From NCBI RefSeq assembly GCF_900108065.1, contig NZ_FNVQ01000001.1, forward strand, positions 1,984,001 to 2,048,000: DNA of 64,000 bases. Direction: 5' to 3'. Position numbers and translations under genes: made by a program. The stretch comes from Marinobacterium lutimaris. GTDB taxonomy: Bacteria; Pseudomonadota; Gammaproteobacteria; Pseudomonadales; Balneatricaceae. The notes under the pieces are model-generated. The model made no database searches, was not told the origin of the DNA, and worked only from the letters and a program-made list of their open reading frames with translations. The first letter of the stretch is position 1. The number at the start of each line of letters is the position of its first letter. Positions 26,835 to 36,157 of this stretch are shown here, one piece after another.

Positions 26835-27038
26835 TCGTTTAACTGCGCGTTATATTAGCTTTTAAATAACAGCAATTCGGAACTAAACTGACCCTAACTT
26901 CATCGCTGCAGGTTGCGAGTCTGCGCGCTTTGCAGCCGTTGAATTCATTCAATCCAAAAGGCCAGCTTGTCCAGCCGTCAGTGGCTGAGGTGCCGCAGCA
27001 GCCAGACGCCACTGGCTGTTTGAGAAGGGAGTCTGTCG

Positions 27039-28952
27039 ATGACGCTGTCCAAGCAGCTGATGCTGTTGATCTCCGCCATGTTCCTGGCGATCTTCGCAAT
27101 CAACTTCTACACCAGCCTGAACAATATCCGCGGCTATCTCCAGGATGAATCGGAGATTCACGCCCAGGATACCGCCACATCACTTGGACTCTCCCTGAGC
27201 CCCTATATCCTCGATGAAGACGACACCATCCTCTCGACCATGGTGAACACCATCTTCGACCGCGGCTACTACCTGGAGATCCTGCTGGAGAACATCGACG
27301 GCAAGGAGCTGGTCCGGCGCACCAATCCCAAGAGCTTTGAAGAGGTGCCCGAATGGTTCACTGACCTCTTCCCGATGCAAACCGCTACCGCTGAGTCCGA
27401 GATCGACGCAGGCTGGGTTGTCGGCGGTACAATCTTCGTCACCATTCACCCTGGGCTTGGTTACCTCAAGCTTTGGCAGCAAGCGAAGGATTCACTGATG
27501 TTTGCCGCCATCTGTCTGGTGATTTTTATCGCCCTGCTGGTGCTGATTCTTGGTTTGGTGCTGCGACCACTCGGCGTCATCAACAAGCTGGCCCTCAGCA
27601 TCGCCGATGGCCATTTCGGCAAGATCGACAAACTGCCCTGGACCACAGACATCCGCAACGTGGCTAACTCCATGAACCTGATGTCCGGCAAGATCGAAAA
27701 AGTGATCACCAACCTGAACAACCGCCTGGAGGAAACCGGCAAGCGGCTGCGGGTTGATGAGCTCACCGGCCTGGAAACCAAGGCCACCTTTGAAACCGAG
27801 ATGAAAGACCGCTTTATGTCGCGCCAGGAAGGCTACCTGTTTATCCTGCGCATCGACGAGCTCGGCAAACTGGCTTCGCGCCTGAGCAGCGACAAGGTCG
27901 ACACCTTTATCAAATCTTTTGTCACCGAGACCCGCGAAGCGCTGAAGGATCAGGGCGTGGCTGGCGACTTCATGTACCGTATTGTCGGCGCCGAATTCAT
28001 CCTGATTACCGACTGCAAGAGCCAGGAAAGCGCAGAGGCACTTTGCAAAGCCGTGCTGAAACGGCTTGAGGCGCTGGGCAGCGAATATGGCAAAGAGAAC
28101 GTAGCCCATATCGGCGGCGTACCGCTGGATCCGCAAGGCACCACCGCCTCGCTGGTATCTGCCGCCACCGAAGCCTACGAAAAGGCCCGCCTGATAGGCC
28201 ACAACAGCTTCGCTATCACCCAATACAGCGCGAACACTCGTAGCATGGATGAGTGGAAACAGCTGGTGGGCCAGATCGTTGATAAACGCCTGGTGAAAGT
28301 CGATTACGGCGTTAAAGCCTACAGCCTTGCCGACGGCAAAGAGGATATTCTGGTCCTTGAAGAGGCGATGTCGCAGGTATTCGATGAGAAAGGCGAAGCC
28401 CTGCCGATCGGTACCTTTATCTCCGTGGCAGAGACACTGGGCCGTATTCTCGAGTTTGACCTCAACATCGTCACCCGCGTACTGGAATATATCCGCCGCG
28501 AGAAGGTGGAACACGATGTCGCCGTGAACCTGTCGTTCACTGCCCTGGCCAGTAACGAATTCCGTGGCGACTTGTTCAAGCTGTTGGAGGACAACAAGGA
28601 TATCGTCAGCCATCTGGTGTTCAGTATCACCGCCTACGGCGCGACACGGGATATGAAGTCCTTCGAAAGCTTCATCAACTTTGCGCACCGCAACGGCGCC
28701 AAGGTGATCCTGAAACGCTTTGAAAGCCGCTTTATCCCGATGGACAGCCTCAAACAGTTCCGCCTCGACTACATCAGGCTGGCACGCATCTACACCGAAA
28801 ACATCGGTAACGATGCCGAGAAACGTCGTCTTGTGGAAGCGATGAAAGAACTGGGCGAGCTGCTTAACGTCAACATCCTCGCGGAGTCGGTCGAAAGCGA
28901 CAACGACTACCAGGCAGTGCGCGAGATTGGACTGACAGCGGCAAGCCGATGA
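27039..28952 (+). CDS. lapD: LapD-like cyclic di-GMP receptor controlling LapG
   Basis: 637 aa. A membrane segment at the N-terminus (LMLLISAMFLAIFAINFYTSL) precedes the periplasmic LapD/MoxY output domain (about 28-150), a second membrane segment (FAAICLVIFIALLVLILGLVL), HAMP, GGDEF and EAL domains. Both enzymatic domains are degenerate: the GGDEF signature reads VGAEF, and the EAL position reads KVDYGV. The protein should therefore bind c-di-GMP without making or hydrolysing it, as LapD does. When bound it sequesters LapG at the inner membrane. The gene overlaps lapG by 4 nt and faces the two adhesin genes it would protect. Confidence 0.93.
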   Translation: MTLSKQLMLLISAMFLAIFAINFYTSLNNIRGYLQDESEIHAQDTATSLGLSLSPYILDEDDTILSTMVNTIFDRGYYLEILLENIDGKELVRRTNPKSFEEVPEWFTDLFPMQTATAESEIDAGWVVGGTIFVTIHPGLGYLKLWQQAKDSLMFAAICLVIFIALLVLILGLVLRPLGVINKLALSIADGHFGKIDKLPWTTDIRNVANSMNLMSGKIEKVITNLNNRLEETGKRLRVDELTGLETKATFETEMKDRFMSRQEGYLFILRIDELGKLASRLSSDKVDTFIKSFVTETREALKDQGVAGDFMYRIVGAEFILITDCKSQESAEALCKAVLKRLEALGSEYGKENVAHIGGVPLDPQGTTASLVSAATEAYEKARLIGHNSFAITQYSANTRSMDEWKQLVGQIVDKRLVKVDYGVKAYSLADGKEDILVLEEAMSQVFDEKGEALPIGTFISVAETLGRILEFDLNIVTRVLEYIRREKVEHDVAVNLSFTALASNEFRGDLFKLLEDNKDIVSHLVFSITAYGATRDMKSFESFINFAHRNGAKVILKRFESRFIPMDSLKQFRLDYIRLARIYTENIGNDAEKRRLVEAMKELGELLNVNILAESVESDNDYQAVREIGLTAASR

Positions 28953-29635
28953 ACCTAACCCTGAAACCCTGCCGGCGCCTCGGGCGCCGGGCGCTGGGCG
29001 CTCTCAGCCTGGGCCTGGGCCTGGCGCTGAGCCTCAGCCCTCAGGCCAGCTTCGCCAAAGGCCTGGTCGAATTCAGCCCTGCCCTGCTGAGCCGGGTCGA
29101 GGCCAAGTTCGGCCGAGGCGCGGTGATGCGCCTGAACGCGCTCAAAGACCTGGCGGATAACAACCAGTCGGCCACGGAAATGGACAAGGTCAAGGCGGTC
29201 AACGACTTCTTTAACCAGGTCCCCTACTACACCGACCCGGTGCACTGGAAAATGAAGGACTACTGGGCCACACCTTTCGAGAAACTGACCACCTATGGCG
29301 GCGACTGCGAAGACTACGCCATCGGCAAGTACTTCACCCTGCGCGAACTCGGCGTACCCGACGACCGCATGCGCATCATGTACGTCAAGGCGCTGGATTG
29401 GGGCGAAGCCCACATGGTGCTGACCTACTTCCCCCAGCCCCGCTCCATCCCGCTGGTGCTGGACAACCTCAAGCCCCAGATCCTGCCCGCCAACCAGCGC
29501 AAGGACCTGGTACCGGTCTACAGCTTCAACGCCGACAGCCTTTGGCTGGCGAAAGAACGAGGCGTAGGTAAACGGGTGGGCAGCTCAAGCAAGCTGGGGT
29601 TATGGACTGATTTGCAGAAAAGGATTGATCAGTAA
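28949..29635 (+). CDS. lapG: LapG-like periplasmic cysteine protease
   Basis: 228 aa with a signal peptide (ALGALSLGLGLALSLSPQASFAK). It is a bacterial transglutaminase-like cysteine peptidase with catalytic triad Cys120 (GGDCEDYA), His155 (EAHMVL) and Asp172 (VLDNLK). LapG cuts LapA-type adhesins after TAA/AAG-type sites in the N-terminal retention module, releasing them from the surface. Matching TAAG sites occur in both adhesins encoded opposite. The ATGA overlap with lapD indicates coupled translation. Confidence 0.94.
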   Translation: MNLTLKPCRRLGRRALGALSLGLGLALSLSPQASFAKGLVEFSPALLSRVEAKFGRGAVMRLNALKDLADNNQSATEMDKVKAVNDFFNQVPYYTDPVHWKMKDYWATPFEKLTTYGGDCEDYAIGKYFTLRELGVPDDRMRIMYVKALDWGEAHMVLTYFPQPRSIPLVLDNLKPQILPANQRKDLVPVYSFNADSLWLAKERGVGKRVGSSSKLGLWTDLQKRIDQ

Positions 29636-29676
29636 GGCGGGATCTAATGCGGCTGGAAATCAGCCTTGGAAATGAG

Positions 29677-29707
29677 AAAGCCCCGGCGGAAACGTTGGGG
29701 CTTTTTT
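29677..29707 (+). terminator. rho-independent terminator of lapDG
   Basis: AAAGCCCC and GGGGCTTT form an 8-bp stem around GGCGGAAACGTT, followed by TTT. It begins 42 nt after the lapG stop. Confidence 0.82.
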
Positions 29708-29769
29708 CTGTACCGCGGGTAGACCGTTATTCAGCATTGATCATGCTCTGGCCATAAAAGCGACAACGA

Positions 29770-29799
29770 AAAAGGCCGGCGTTTTAGCGCCGGCCTTTT
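29770..29799. terminator. bidirectional terminator between lapG and adhesin 1
   Basis: AAAAGGCCGGCG and CGCCGGCCTTTT form a perfect 12-bp stem with loop TTTTAG. It has A/T tracts on both sides and lies 18 nt from the adhesin stop, so it can serve the minus-strand adhesin and back up the lapG terminator. Confidence 0.85.
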
Positions 29800-29816
29800 A
29801 GTGCCTAACTCAGTGT

Positions 29817-32800
29817 TTAGCTGTTATCGACGTTCAGGTTGCCGTTGCTAATCAAGGTACTGAGGTCTTCTCCAGTTACACCATCCAGTGTGATGACCTG
29901 ATCGGCGGCAGCGGCTGCTTCACCAGCATTGGCTACACCTCCCATACCACCATTGGTACTGATGTAGAGTGTACTATCGCTACCATCGTCATCGACGTAG
30001 ATGTACTGGTCGATAGTAGCTTCGGTTTCATCAACAAGCAGGTCGGCTAGGTCCAGCACATCGCCTTCGGCTGTGTTGAAGTCAGTGATGGTGTCCTCGG
30101 CAAAGTTACCGATACCGACACCACCCTCATCTCCTCTATTCCAGACAAAGACATCAATACCGGCGCCGCCCGTGAGAGTGTCGTCACCCTGGCCACCGAC
30201 CAGGATATCGTTCTCGTCTCCGCCTATCAGAATGTCATCGCCCTCATACCCAAGCAGCGTTGCTGCCTGATCTGGAGCACTTGCCTCAAGCGAATCTCCG
30301 CCGGAAGTACCCTCTTGGATTTCGTGATCCTCAGGGCTGAGCTGAATATGGATGCCATCGGTAATGGTCACGCTGTCGCCGTCACCATCGGTAAGTTCAA
30401 GATCGTAATCCATGGTGATCAGATCCCCCGGCGTCGGCACACCCGCACCGAAAGCGCCGAGTTTAAAGGTACCGCCCGACTCGTAGTGATACTCAACCGA
30501 GCTAAACCCGCTCGATGTGAAGGTTGCGACCGTCATACCATCGACAACCCCTTCGACCAACGCAGTGCCATCGGCATCATAACCGAGTTCGACAGAGACC
30601 AAGCGGGCACCCGATCCAGTACCGAACGTATGATCCCCATCACTGGTGAATCTGAATGTCTCATTATTGTAAGTAACCCAGATACTGGTGATGGTATCTT
30701 GGGCCCCATCGCCGACGACGTTATCCAAGTCATTATCATCATATGCTTTGATCAGCACATCAGAACCGGAAGTTGCCGTGAATATGACCGACGCTCCGTT
30801 AACAGTATTGTGCGCGTCGAACGTATAGTCCGCGTTCGCAACGCTCCAGTCCTGCTGGGTGGGAGTACCGGTCAGGCCCCGAACATAATCTACTCGCATC
30901 GCCTCGCCTGAACCGACACTTTGACCTGAGGAGATACCCCCTTCATTCGCGTTGGTATTTGTCTTACCAGCGGTAACCCCATTCACCATAGGCGTTAAGA
31001 GGATATCCTGCTCGCCATTCGCATCAGTTGGGTTCTCATCCAGGAAGTATGCATAGTTTGTGTTGCCGCCATGGAAATCAAAACCTGCATCTTGCACTGA
31101 ATACGTTGTGAGGCCTCCATCTATCTGCCCGTACAGCGTGAAGGTGTATGTATCATCAGTAACGTCTGTCGCATCAACGTTCAGAGTGATGGTAAACACC
31201 TGCGAGCCGGTTACCGCCGCAGAATCACCGTTCAATACGCCATCCGGCTCAGTGGTTGAACCCACCAGACTGCCATTCGCCGCCAGGTAAAGGTATACAG
31301 CCAACCCTCCGCTGGTATAACCACTGTCAGAACCATTGGTGGCGGTGAACCTTAAAGTACCGGCCCCATCGGCACCGAAGTTGTTGCCGATATTTCCGTC
31401 ACTGACATCAAGAGACACAGTGGTCGTACCCAACGCCCCCGTCTTGTTCACAACGAAGGCAACCTCTGGGTCGATCACGGTCGGCAGGTCATCCACGAAG
31501 CTGAACGCGCCACCGATGTTGACGGTCTCGGAGTCGCTGGCACTGTCGTCATCACCGTCGGTGATGCTGGCAGAGGCGGTCAGCTCGATGCTGCCCGCGG
31601 CCAGTCCCAGGCTGCTGATGCTGTTGTTAGTAGCATCGCCATCGGCCAGTTCGTCGGTGTGGTCGATCTCGGCGTACTGGGTCAGGGTCACGGTGCCTTC
31701 GCTACCGCTGCTGTTGTCCACGCTGATGCGGAAGATGGTGTCGCCACCGGCGGTCTGGCCGATGATGTCGTCACCGTCCATCACCAGGGTGATGGCGTTG
31801 CCGTCGCTGCTCAGGCCAGTGGCGGCCAGGCCGGCACCAATGCTCAGGCTGTAGCTCAGGCTGGCGGCCGTACCGTCATCGTCTGCACCCATATCCTGGG
31901 TCAGGCCGAACAGACCGGAGAAGTCGCCGCTGTCGGTATCGCTGGCGGCACCGATGGTGTTGGCATCGTCGGTGCTCAGGCTCGGGATGCTGGCCTCGGT
32001 GACGGTCACGTCCACGGTCGGACCATCATCCAGGAAGGTAACCGTAAAGTTATCCTGCGCTGGATCGCCTTCGTTGTCGGTGATATTCGCCGTTACATCT
32101 ACAACGATCGGATCATTCGGGTCGGTATCATCCGGGTGGGACATAGCCTGCAGTTGAGTGACCGTGTAGGTTCCGTCGCCATTGACGACGATTTTCCAGT
32201 CACCGTTATCCGCGGCCAACGTCTGAGTTGCGTTATTCCAGGTTGCACCGGTGGCGCTGAGGCTCAGTGTGCCGGCACTGTCGTTGCCGTAGGAGGTGGA
32301 GAAGTCTTCGGTCACCGAATCCAGACCGCCGGTCTCATCAAGAACAGCGTTATCGACCTCAATTTCCGGTTTGGAATCAGGTCCAATCGTAATAGTCAGA
32401 GTGGCCTGAGAGGTGTCGCCATCGGCGTCGGTGATCTCATAGACCACGTCGATGCTGCCCTCTTCACCCGCTGAGGGGGTGTAGGTCACGCTGTCAGTAC
32501 CGGTCACAACCGCGGAGCCAGTACCGCTGTTGGAAACGATGCTGGTTACGGTAGCGCCATCAGCGCCCTGGATGTCATTCGCCAGAACGTTGTAGGTGAC
32601 AGCGGAGTCTTCATCTGTACCGGTGCTATCGTTAACGGCGATTGGGCCGTCATCCAGGAAGGTTACGGTGAATACGTCCTGTGCCGGATCACCTTCGTTA
32701 TCGGTGATATCAGCGGTCACGCTTACCACGATCGCATCGTTCGGATCGCTGGCGTCCGGGTGCGTCATCACCTGCAGCTGAGTCACGGTGTAGGTGCCAT

Positions 32801-35800
32801 CGCCATTGACGACGATCTGCCAGTCACCATTATCGGCAGCCAGTGTATTGGTAGTGCCATCCCAGGTAGCACCGGCAGCGCTCAACGCCAGGGTACCGGC
32901 ACTGTCGTTACCGTAGTTGGTGCTGAACGACTGGGTATCGGAGTCCAGACCGCCAGTTTCGTCAACGCTGGCGTTAGCCACGCTGATGGTCGGCTCGGAG
33001 TCTTCACCGATAGTGATGGTGAGGGTGGCCTGAGAGGTATCGCCATCGGCGTCGGTGATCTCATAGACCACGTCGATGCTGCCCTCTTCACCCGCGGCAG
33101 GGGTGTAGGTGACGCTGTCGGTACCGGTGACAACCGCAGAGCCCGTGCCGGTAGTGGAGACGATGCTGGTCACGGTAGCGCCATCGGCACCCTGGGTGTC
33201 GTTAGCCAGCACGTTATAGGTCACCTGCGTATCTTCCGCAGTGCTTGTGCTGTCATTAACCGCGATTGGGCCGTCATCCAGGAAGGTTACGGTGAATACG
33301 TCCTGTGCCGGATCACCTTCGTTATCGGTGATATCAGCGGTCACGCTCACCACGATCGCATCGTTCGGATCGCTGGTGTCCGGGTGCGTCATCACCTGCA
33401 GCTGAGTCACGGTGTAGGTGCCATCGCCATTGACGACGATCTGCCAGTCACCGTTATCGGCTGTCAGGGTGTCCACGCCATCCCAGGTAGCACCGGCAGC
33501 GCTCAACGCCAGGGTACCGGCACTGTCGTTACCGTAGTTGGTGCTGAACGACTGGGTATCGGAGTCCAGACCGCCGGTCTCGTCAACGCTGGCGTTAGCC
33601 ACGCTGATGGTCGGCTCGGAGTCTTCTCCAATGGTGATGGTAAGAGTGGCCTGAGAGGTATCGCCATCGGCGTCGGTGATTTCGTACACCACCTCGATGC
33701 TGCCCTCTTCACCCGCGGCAGGGGTGTAAGTCACGCTGTCGGTACCGGTCACAACTGCAGAACCGATGCCTGTGGTGGAGACGATGCTGGTTACAGTAGC
33801 ACCGTCAGCACCCTGGATATCGTTACTCAGAACGTCAACGGTAACCGGAGTATCTTCAGCAGTGGTAGAGCCATCATCCTTGGCAGTCGGAACGTCGTCG
33901 ATAATTTCAACAACGATACTGGCAGGCGCTGAACTTACTGTGCCGTCCGATACCGTCAGAGTGAATGTATCCTGCTCAGGACCTGCTTCATCGGTGGTAG
34001 CCTGAGTCAGTTCATATTCATAAGTCGCCACGCCGGTGGCGGCATTGTAGGTGGTGACGGTAAACGTGCCGTGCTCACCAGCAAAGCTGGTACCCGCCAA
34101 CGCAGCCAATGCAACAGTCGTGCCGTTGATGGTGACGCTCTGCAGGTCGTCGAGACCATCCGGATCAGAAACAGAGAAGGTACCGTAGGCAAACTCGGAC
34201 GCAGAAGCGGCATCGGAGCCAGCAGGCAAGCCAGCTTCGTAAACCACATCGGCGCTGCCATCGGCCAGCGGGTTGGCAGTGATTTCCGGCGTATCGTTCT
34301 CACCGGCAACGTTGATGGTGACATCAGCAAAGCTGCCCGGGTTAACACCGTCGGTGACCTGGTAGGCGTTTTCAAACACGACCGCCAGGGATTCACCACT
34401 ATCCAGAGCTGTCTGCGCCGCAAGCCCGGCATCATTCAGAACAAAGGTGTAAGAACCGTCAGCGGCGATGCTGAGATCACCGTATTCATTGCTGAGCTGA
34501 ATCTGGGAACCGGTAGGAATAACTACGGAAAGGTTACCTGCAGCGGCATCGCCATCTTCATCGGTATCGTTCGGCAGAACATTACCGCTGATGCTTGCGC
34601 CTTCGCTCAGGGTCGCAGAGTCGTTCACGGCAACCGGCGTAGTATCGTCATCGATGATGGTAACAGTGCCGCTGGCCGCATCCGGGTTAACACTGGCATT
34701 AACAGCGCTCAGGATCTGGATACCGAAGGTTTCGTTACCTTCGTCCAGCCTGTCCTGCTCGATGTAAACGGTAACAGGTATAGAGGTAGTGCCGGCAGGG
34801 ATTACTACCGTCTGCGGACCTGTACCACCGTCATACCAATCGACGCCATAAGTGGCGTCACCGCCACCTAACTGATAGGTCACGGTCACATCCTGATCGT
34901 AAGCATTGCTCAGGATAAGGTTAAAGGTGACTTCCTTGACGTTCCCCGGGTCAGAGCCTTCAGGAATGAAAACGTTGTTCCCACTAACGACCACACCATC
35001 GCTACCCGGTGTGCCAGGATCTGTAGGATCTGTAGGATCAGTGGGATCGGTCGGGTCAGTGGGATCGGTCGGATCGGTCGGTGTATCGACGCTGACTTCG
35101 ACAGAAACACTGACGGTCGGCAAATCGTCGATCAGAACAGGCTCTTCACCCTGCGGCTGCTCGACCGCAAAACCGATGCCGGTAGTGCCGTAGCCTGCAG
35201 TCGGATCGACCTCGCCACCGGTGCGGTTGATTACAACGATGCCGGCACCTTCGTTACCGTCAGGTCCACCGGCGCCTGCACCGGCAGCCGGAGCACCACC
35301 TGCTGCGGTGGCTTCACCCACGGCGGTCGGGTCAGCGCCTGCCAGGATGGCGGCCTGGATAGCATCTAGATCACCAAAGGAGTCGCCATCGGTAACGGCT
35401 TCAGTGTTATCGAACTGATCAGCAGGGGTAAAAGTATCACTGGACGCGAGCCAGCTCTGGCCACCTTCGAGTACAACGGGGCCGCCGACATCAAGCGTCA
35501 TATTAATGCGGGAATCAGGGCCAGTACGGATCACTTCATCGGCATAGATAAGGTCGCCGGCCATCAGAATTCTTTCAGAGCCATCCGCAGCAACCGCAAC
35601 TACTGTGCCGGATACGGCGGTCACACTGCCGATCACTTCGCCATTGATGCCCTGGGACTGGCCTTCGGTACCGAAGCCGGCATCTGCCGCCGCCCAGCTG
35701 TCGCCACTGGTCAGGGCCAGGGATTCACCGTTGGTAAGGGCCACTTCAATACGGCTTTCGTCCGCCGGACGCACAACGTCATCCGACATGATGGGATCAC

Positions 35801-35888
35801 CGAGCGCCAACTGGCGTTCCGTTCCATCGGGAGATACTGCAACGGCGGAGCCCTGCAGGAATGATACTGTTCCAATTACGTCTGACAT
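29817..35888 (-). CDS. giant RTX adhesin 1, LapA-like, LapG substrate
   Basis: 2023 aa, ATG 35888 with AGAGGTGG upstream. The N-terminus has two tandem FecR-like retention modules (about 5-66 and 84-147: GTERQLALGDPIMSDDVV, GSERILMAGDLIYADEVI), then a LapG-type site TAAG at 194-197. Next come a Gly/Ala linker, a DPT repeat linker (about 265-290), a Calx-beta-like domain (about 290-415), a VCBS/cadherin-like domain, and three 207-208-aa near-identical repeats (DNA 32028-33896). Further VCBS/DUF5801-like domains follow. The C-terminus has RTX nonapeptides (GDDILIGGDENDILVGGQGDDTLTGGAG written in part: GGQGDDTLTGGAG) and an uncleaved type I secretion signal ending NGNLNVDNS. Expected role: c-di-GMP-controlled cell-surface attachment, exported through the TolC-type pore at 50079. 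Confidence 0.93.
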   Translation of the reverse strand: MSDVIGTVSFLQGSAVAVSPDGTERQLALGDPIMSDDVVRPADESRIEVALTNGESLALTSGDSWAAADAGFGTEGQSQGINGEVIGSVTAVSGTVVAVAADGSERILMAGDLIYADEVIRTGPDSRINMTLDVGGPVVLEGGQSWLASSDTFTPADQFDNTEAVTDGDSFGDLDAIQAAILAGADPTAVGEATAAGGAPAAGAGAGGPDGNEGAGIVVINRTGGEVDPTAGYGTTGIGFAVEQPQGEEPVLIDDLPTVSVSVEVSVDTPTDPTDPTDPTDPTDPTDPTDPGTPGSDGVVVSGNNVFIPEGSDPGNVKEVTFNLILSNAYDQDVTVTYQLGGGDATYGVDWYDGGTGPQTVVIPAGTTSIPVTVYIEQDRLDEGNETFGIQILSAVNASVNPDAASGTVTIIDDDTTPVAVNDSATLSEGASISGNVLPNDTDEDGDAAAGNLSVVIPTGSQIQLSNEYGDLSIAADGSYTFVLNDAGLAAQTALDSGESLAVVFENAYQVTDGVNPGSFADVTINVAGENDTPEITANPLADGSADVVYEAGLPAGSDAASASEFAYGTFSVSDPDGLDDLQSVTINGTTVALAALAGTSFAGEHGTFTVTTYNAATGVATYEYELTQATTDEAGPEQDTFTLTVSDGTVSSAPASIVVEIIDDVPTAKDDGSTTAEDTPVTVDVLSNDIQGADGATVTSIVSTTGIGSAVVTGTDSVTYTPAAGEEGSIEVVYEITDADGDTSQATLTITIGEDSEPTISVANASVDETGGLDSDTQSFSTNYGNDSAGTLALSAAGATWDGVDTLTADNGDWQIVVNGDGTYTVTQLQVMTHPDTSDPNDAIVVSVTADITDNEGDPAQDVFTVTFLDDGPIAVNDSTSTAEDTQVTYNVLANDTQGADGATVTSIVSTTGTGSAVVTGTDSVTYTPAAGEEGSIDVVYEITDADGDTSQATLTITIGEDSEPTISVANASVDETGGLDSDTQSFSTNYGNDSAGTLALSAAGATWDGTTNTLAADNGDWQIVVNGDGTYTVTQLQVMTHPDASDPNDAIVVSVTADITDNEGDPAQDVFTVTFLDDGPIAVNDSTGTDEDSAVTYNVLANDIQGADGATVTSIVSNSGTGSAVVTGTDSVTYTPSAGEEGSIDVVYEITDADGDTSQATLTITIGPDSKPEIEVDNAVLDETGGLDSVTEDFSTSYGNDSAGTLSLSATGATWNNATQTLAADNGDWKIVVNGDGTYTVTQLQAMSHPDDTDPNDPIVVDVTANITDNEGDPAQDNFTVTFLDDGPTVDVTVTEASIPSLSTDDANTIGAASDTDSGDFSGLFGLTQDMGADDDGTAASLSYSLSIGAGLAATGLSSDGNAITLVMDGDDIIGQTAGGDTIFRISVDNSSGSEGTVTLTQYAEIDHTDELADGDATNNSISSLGLAAGSIELTASASITDGDDDSASDSETVNIGGAFSFVDDLPTVIDPEVAFVVNKTGALGTTTVSLDVSDGNIGNNFGADGAGTLRFTATNGSDSGYTSGGLAVYLYLAANGSLVGSTTEPDGVLNGDSAAVTGSQVFTITLNVDATDVTDDTYTFTLYGQIDGGLTTYSVQDAGFDFHGGNTNYAYFLDENPTDANGEQDILLTPMVNGVTAGKTNTNANEGGISSGQSVGSGEAMRVDYVRGLTGTPTQQDWSVANADYTFDAHNTVNGASVIFTATSGSDVLIKAYDDNDLDNVVGDGAQDTITSIWVTYNNETFRFTSDGDHTFGTGSGARLVSVELGYDADGTALVEGVVDGMTVATFTSSGFSSVEYHYESGGTFKLGAFGAGVPTPGDLITMDYDLELTDGDGDSVTITDGIHIQLSPEDHEIQEGTSGGDSLEASAPDQAATLLGYEGDDILIGGDENDILVGGQGDDTLTGGAGIDVFVWNRGDEGGVGIGNFAEDTITDFNTAEGDVLDLADLLVDETEATIDQYIYVDDDGSDSTLYISTNGGMGGVANAGEAAAAADQVITLDGVTGEDLSTLISNGNLNVDNS
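32028..33896 (-). repeat. three tandem 621-624-bp repeats in adhesin 1
   Basis: Units are 33276-33896 (621 bp), 32652-33275 (624 bp) and 32028-32651 (624 bp). Each encodes a VCBS/T1SS-143-like unit beginning D-G/V-P and containing VTSIVS, VTYTPAAGEEGSI and ADITDNEGDPAQD. The first two units are almost identical over long stretches; the third is more diverged (SYGNDSAGTLSLSATG, MSHPDDTDPND). Confidence 0.85.
35018..35085 (-). repeat. 9-bp tandem repeat encoding a Asp-Pro-Thr linker
   Basis: About seven copies of a 9-bp unit (GGATCNGTN on the plus strand) encode (DPT)n in adhesin 1. The units differ at third positions. The array stays in frame with any copy number, so linker length can change without disrupting the gene. 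Confidence 0.75.
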
Positions 35889-35911
35889 GATCCACCTCTG
35901 ATAGTACTTTT

Positions 35912-36078
35912 ATACTTCGAACCAAAGGTGCGTCCTTGCCCATTACAGCCGGGCATTCCATGCCCATCACGGCCAAGCTTTCTCTGTGTAATCATGTCAA
36001 CAGACAAAGCGTTCATATAACCATGCGTCTAATGCCAGTAAAGCAGCTTCTCGAATCGAAGGTACTGTACCCTGGTAC
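35912..36078 (-). promoter_or_regulatory. adhesin 1 leader with two blocks shared with adhesin 2
   Basis: Two blocks recur upstream of adhesin 2 in the same order. Block A (plus strand TTCGAAC then AAAGGTGCGTCCT, 35916-35937) lies about 27-50 nt before the start codon. Block B (CCAGTAAAGC at 36035-36044 and CTGTACCCTGGTAC at 36065-36078) lies further upstream. In adhesin 1 the blocks are separated by about 100 nt, in adhesin 2 by 17 nt. No textbook sigma-70 or sigma-54 promoter is obvious. Confidence 0.45.
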
Positions 36079-36110
36079 ATAAGCGTGATCTTATGCAGAC
36101 AAACACAAAA

Positions 36111-36137
36111 AAAGCCCACCGGTTAAGGGCGGGCTTT
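36111..36137 (-). terminator. rho-independent terminator of adhesin 2
   Basis: On the minus strand AAAGCCCGCC pairs with GGTGGGCTTT (one G-T pair) around a short loop, followed by a run of T (TTTTTTTGTG). It begins about 20 nt after the adhesin 2 stop. Confidence 0.85.
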
Positions 36138-36157
36138 CATCATTCGGGGTGGTTTTA

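Noticed and set aside
27492-28688. Long minus-strand open frame opposite lapD
   Set aside because: Antisense shadow with low-complexity His/Gln/Phe composition and no start signal; lapD on the other strand has clear domains.
35889-35940. Possible c-di-GMP (GEMM-I) riboswitch in the adhesin 1 leader because of GGACGCA and a CACAG-like element
   Set aside because: The conserved core and the spacing of the two halves do not fit the GEMM pattern, and adhesin 2 lacks the other half. Only the shared blocks are reported.
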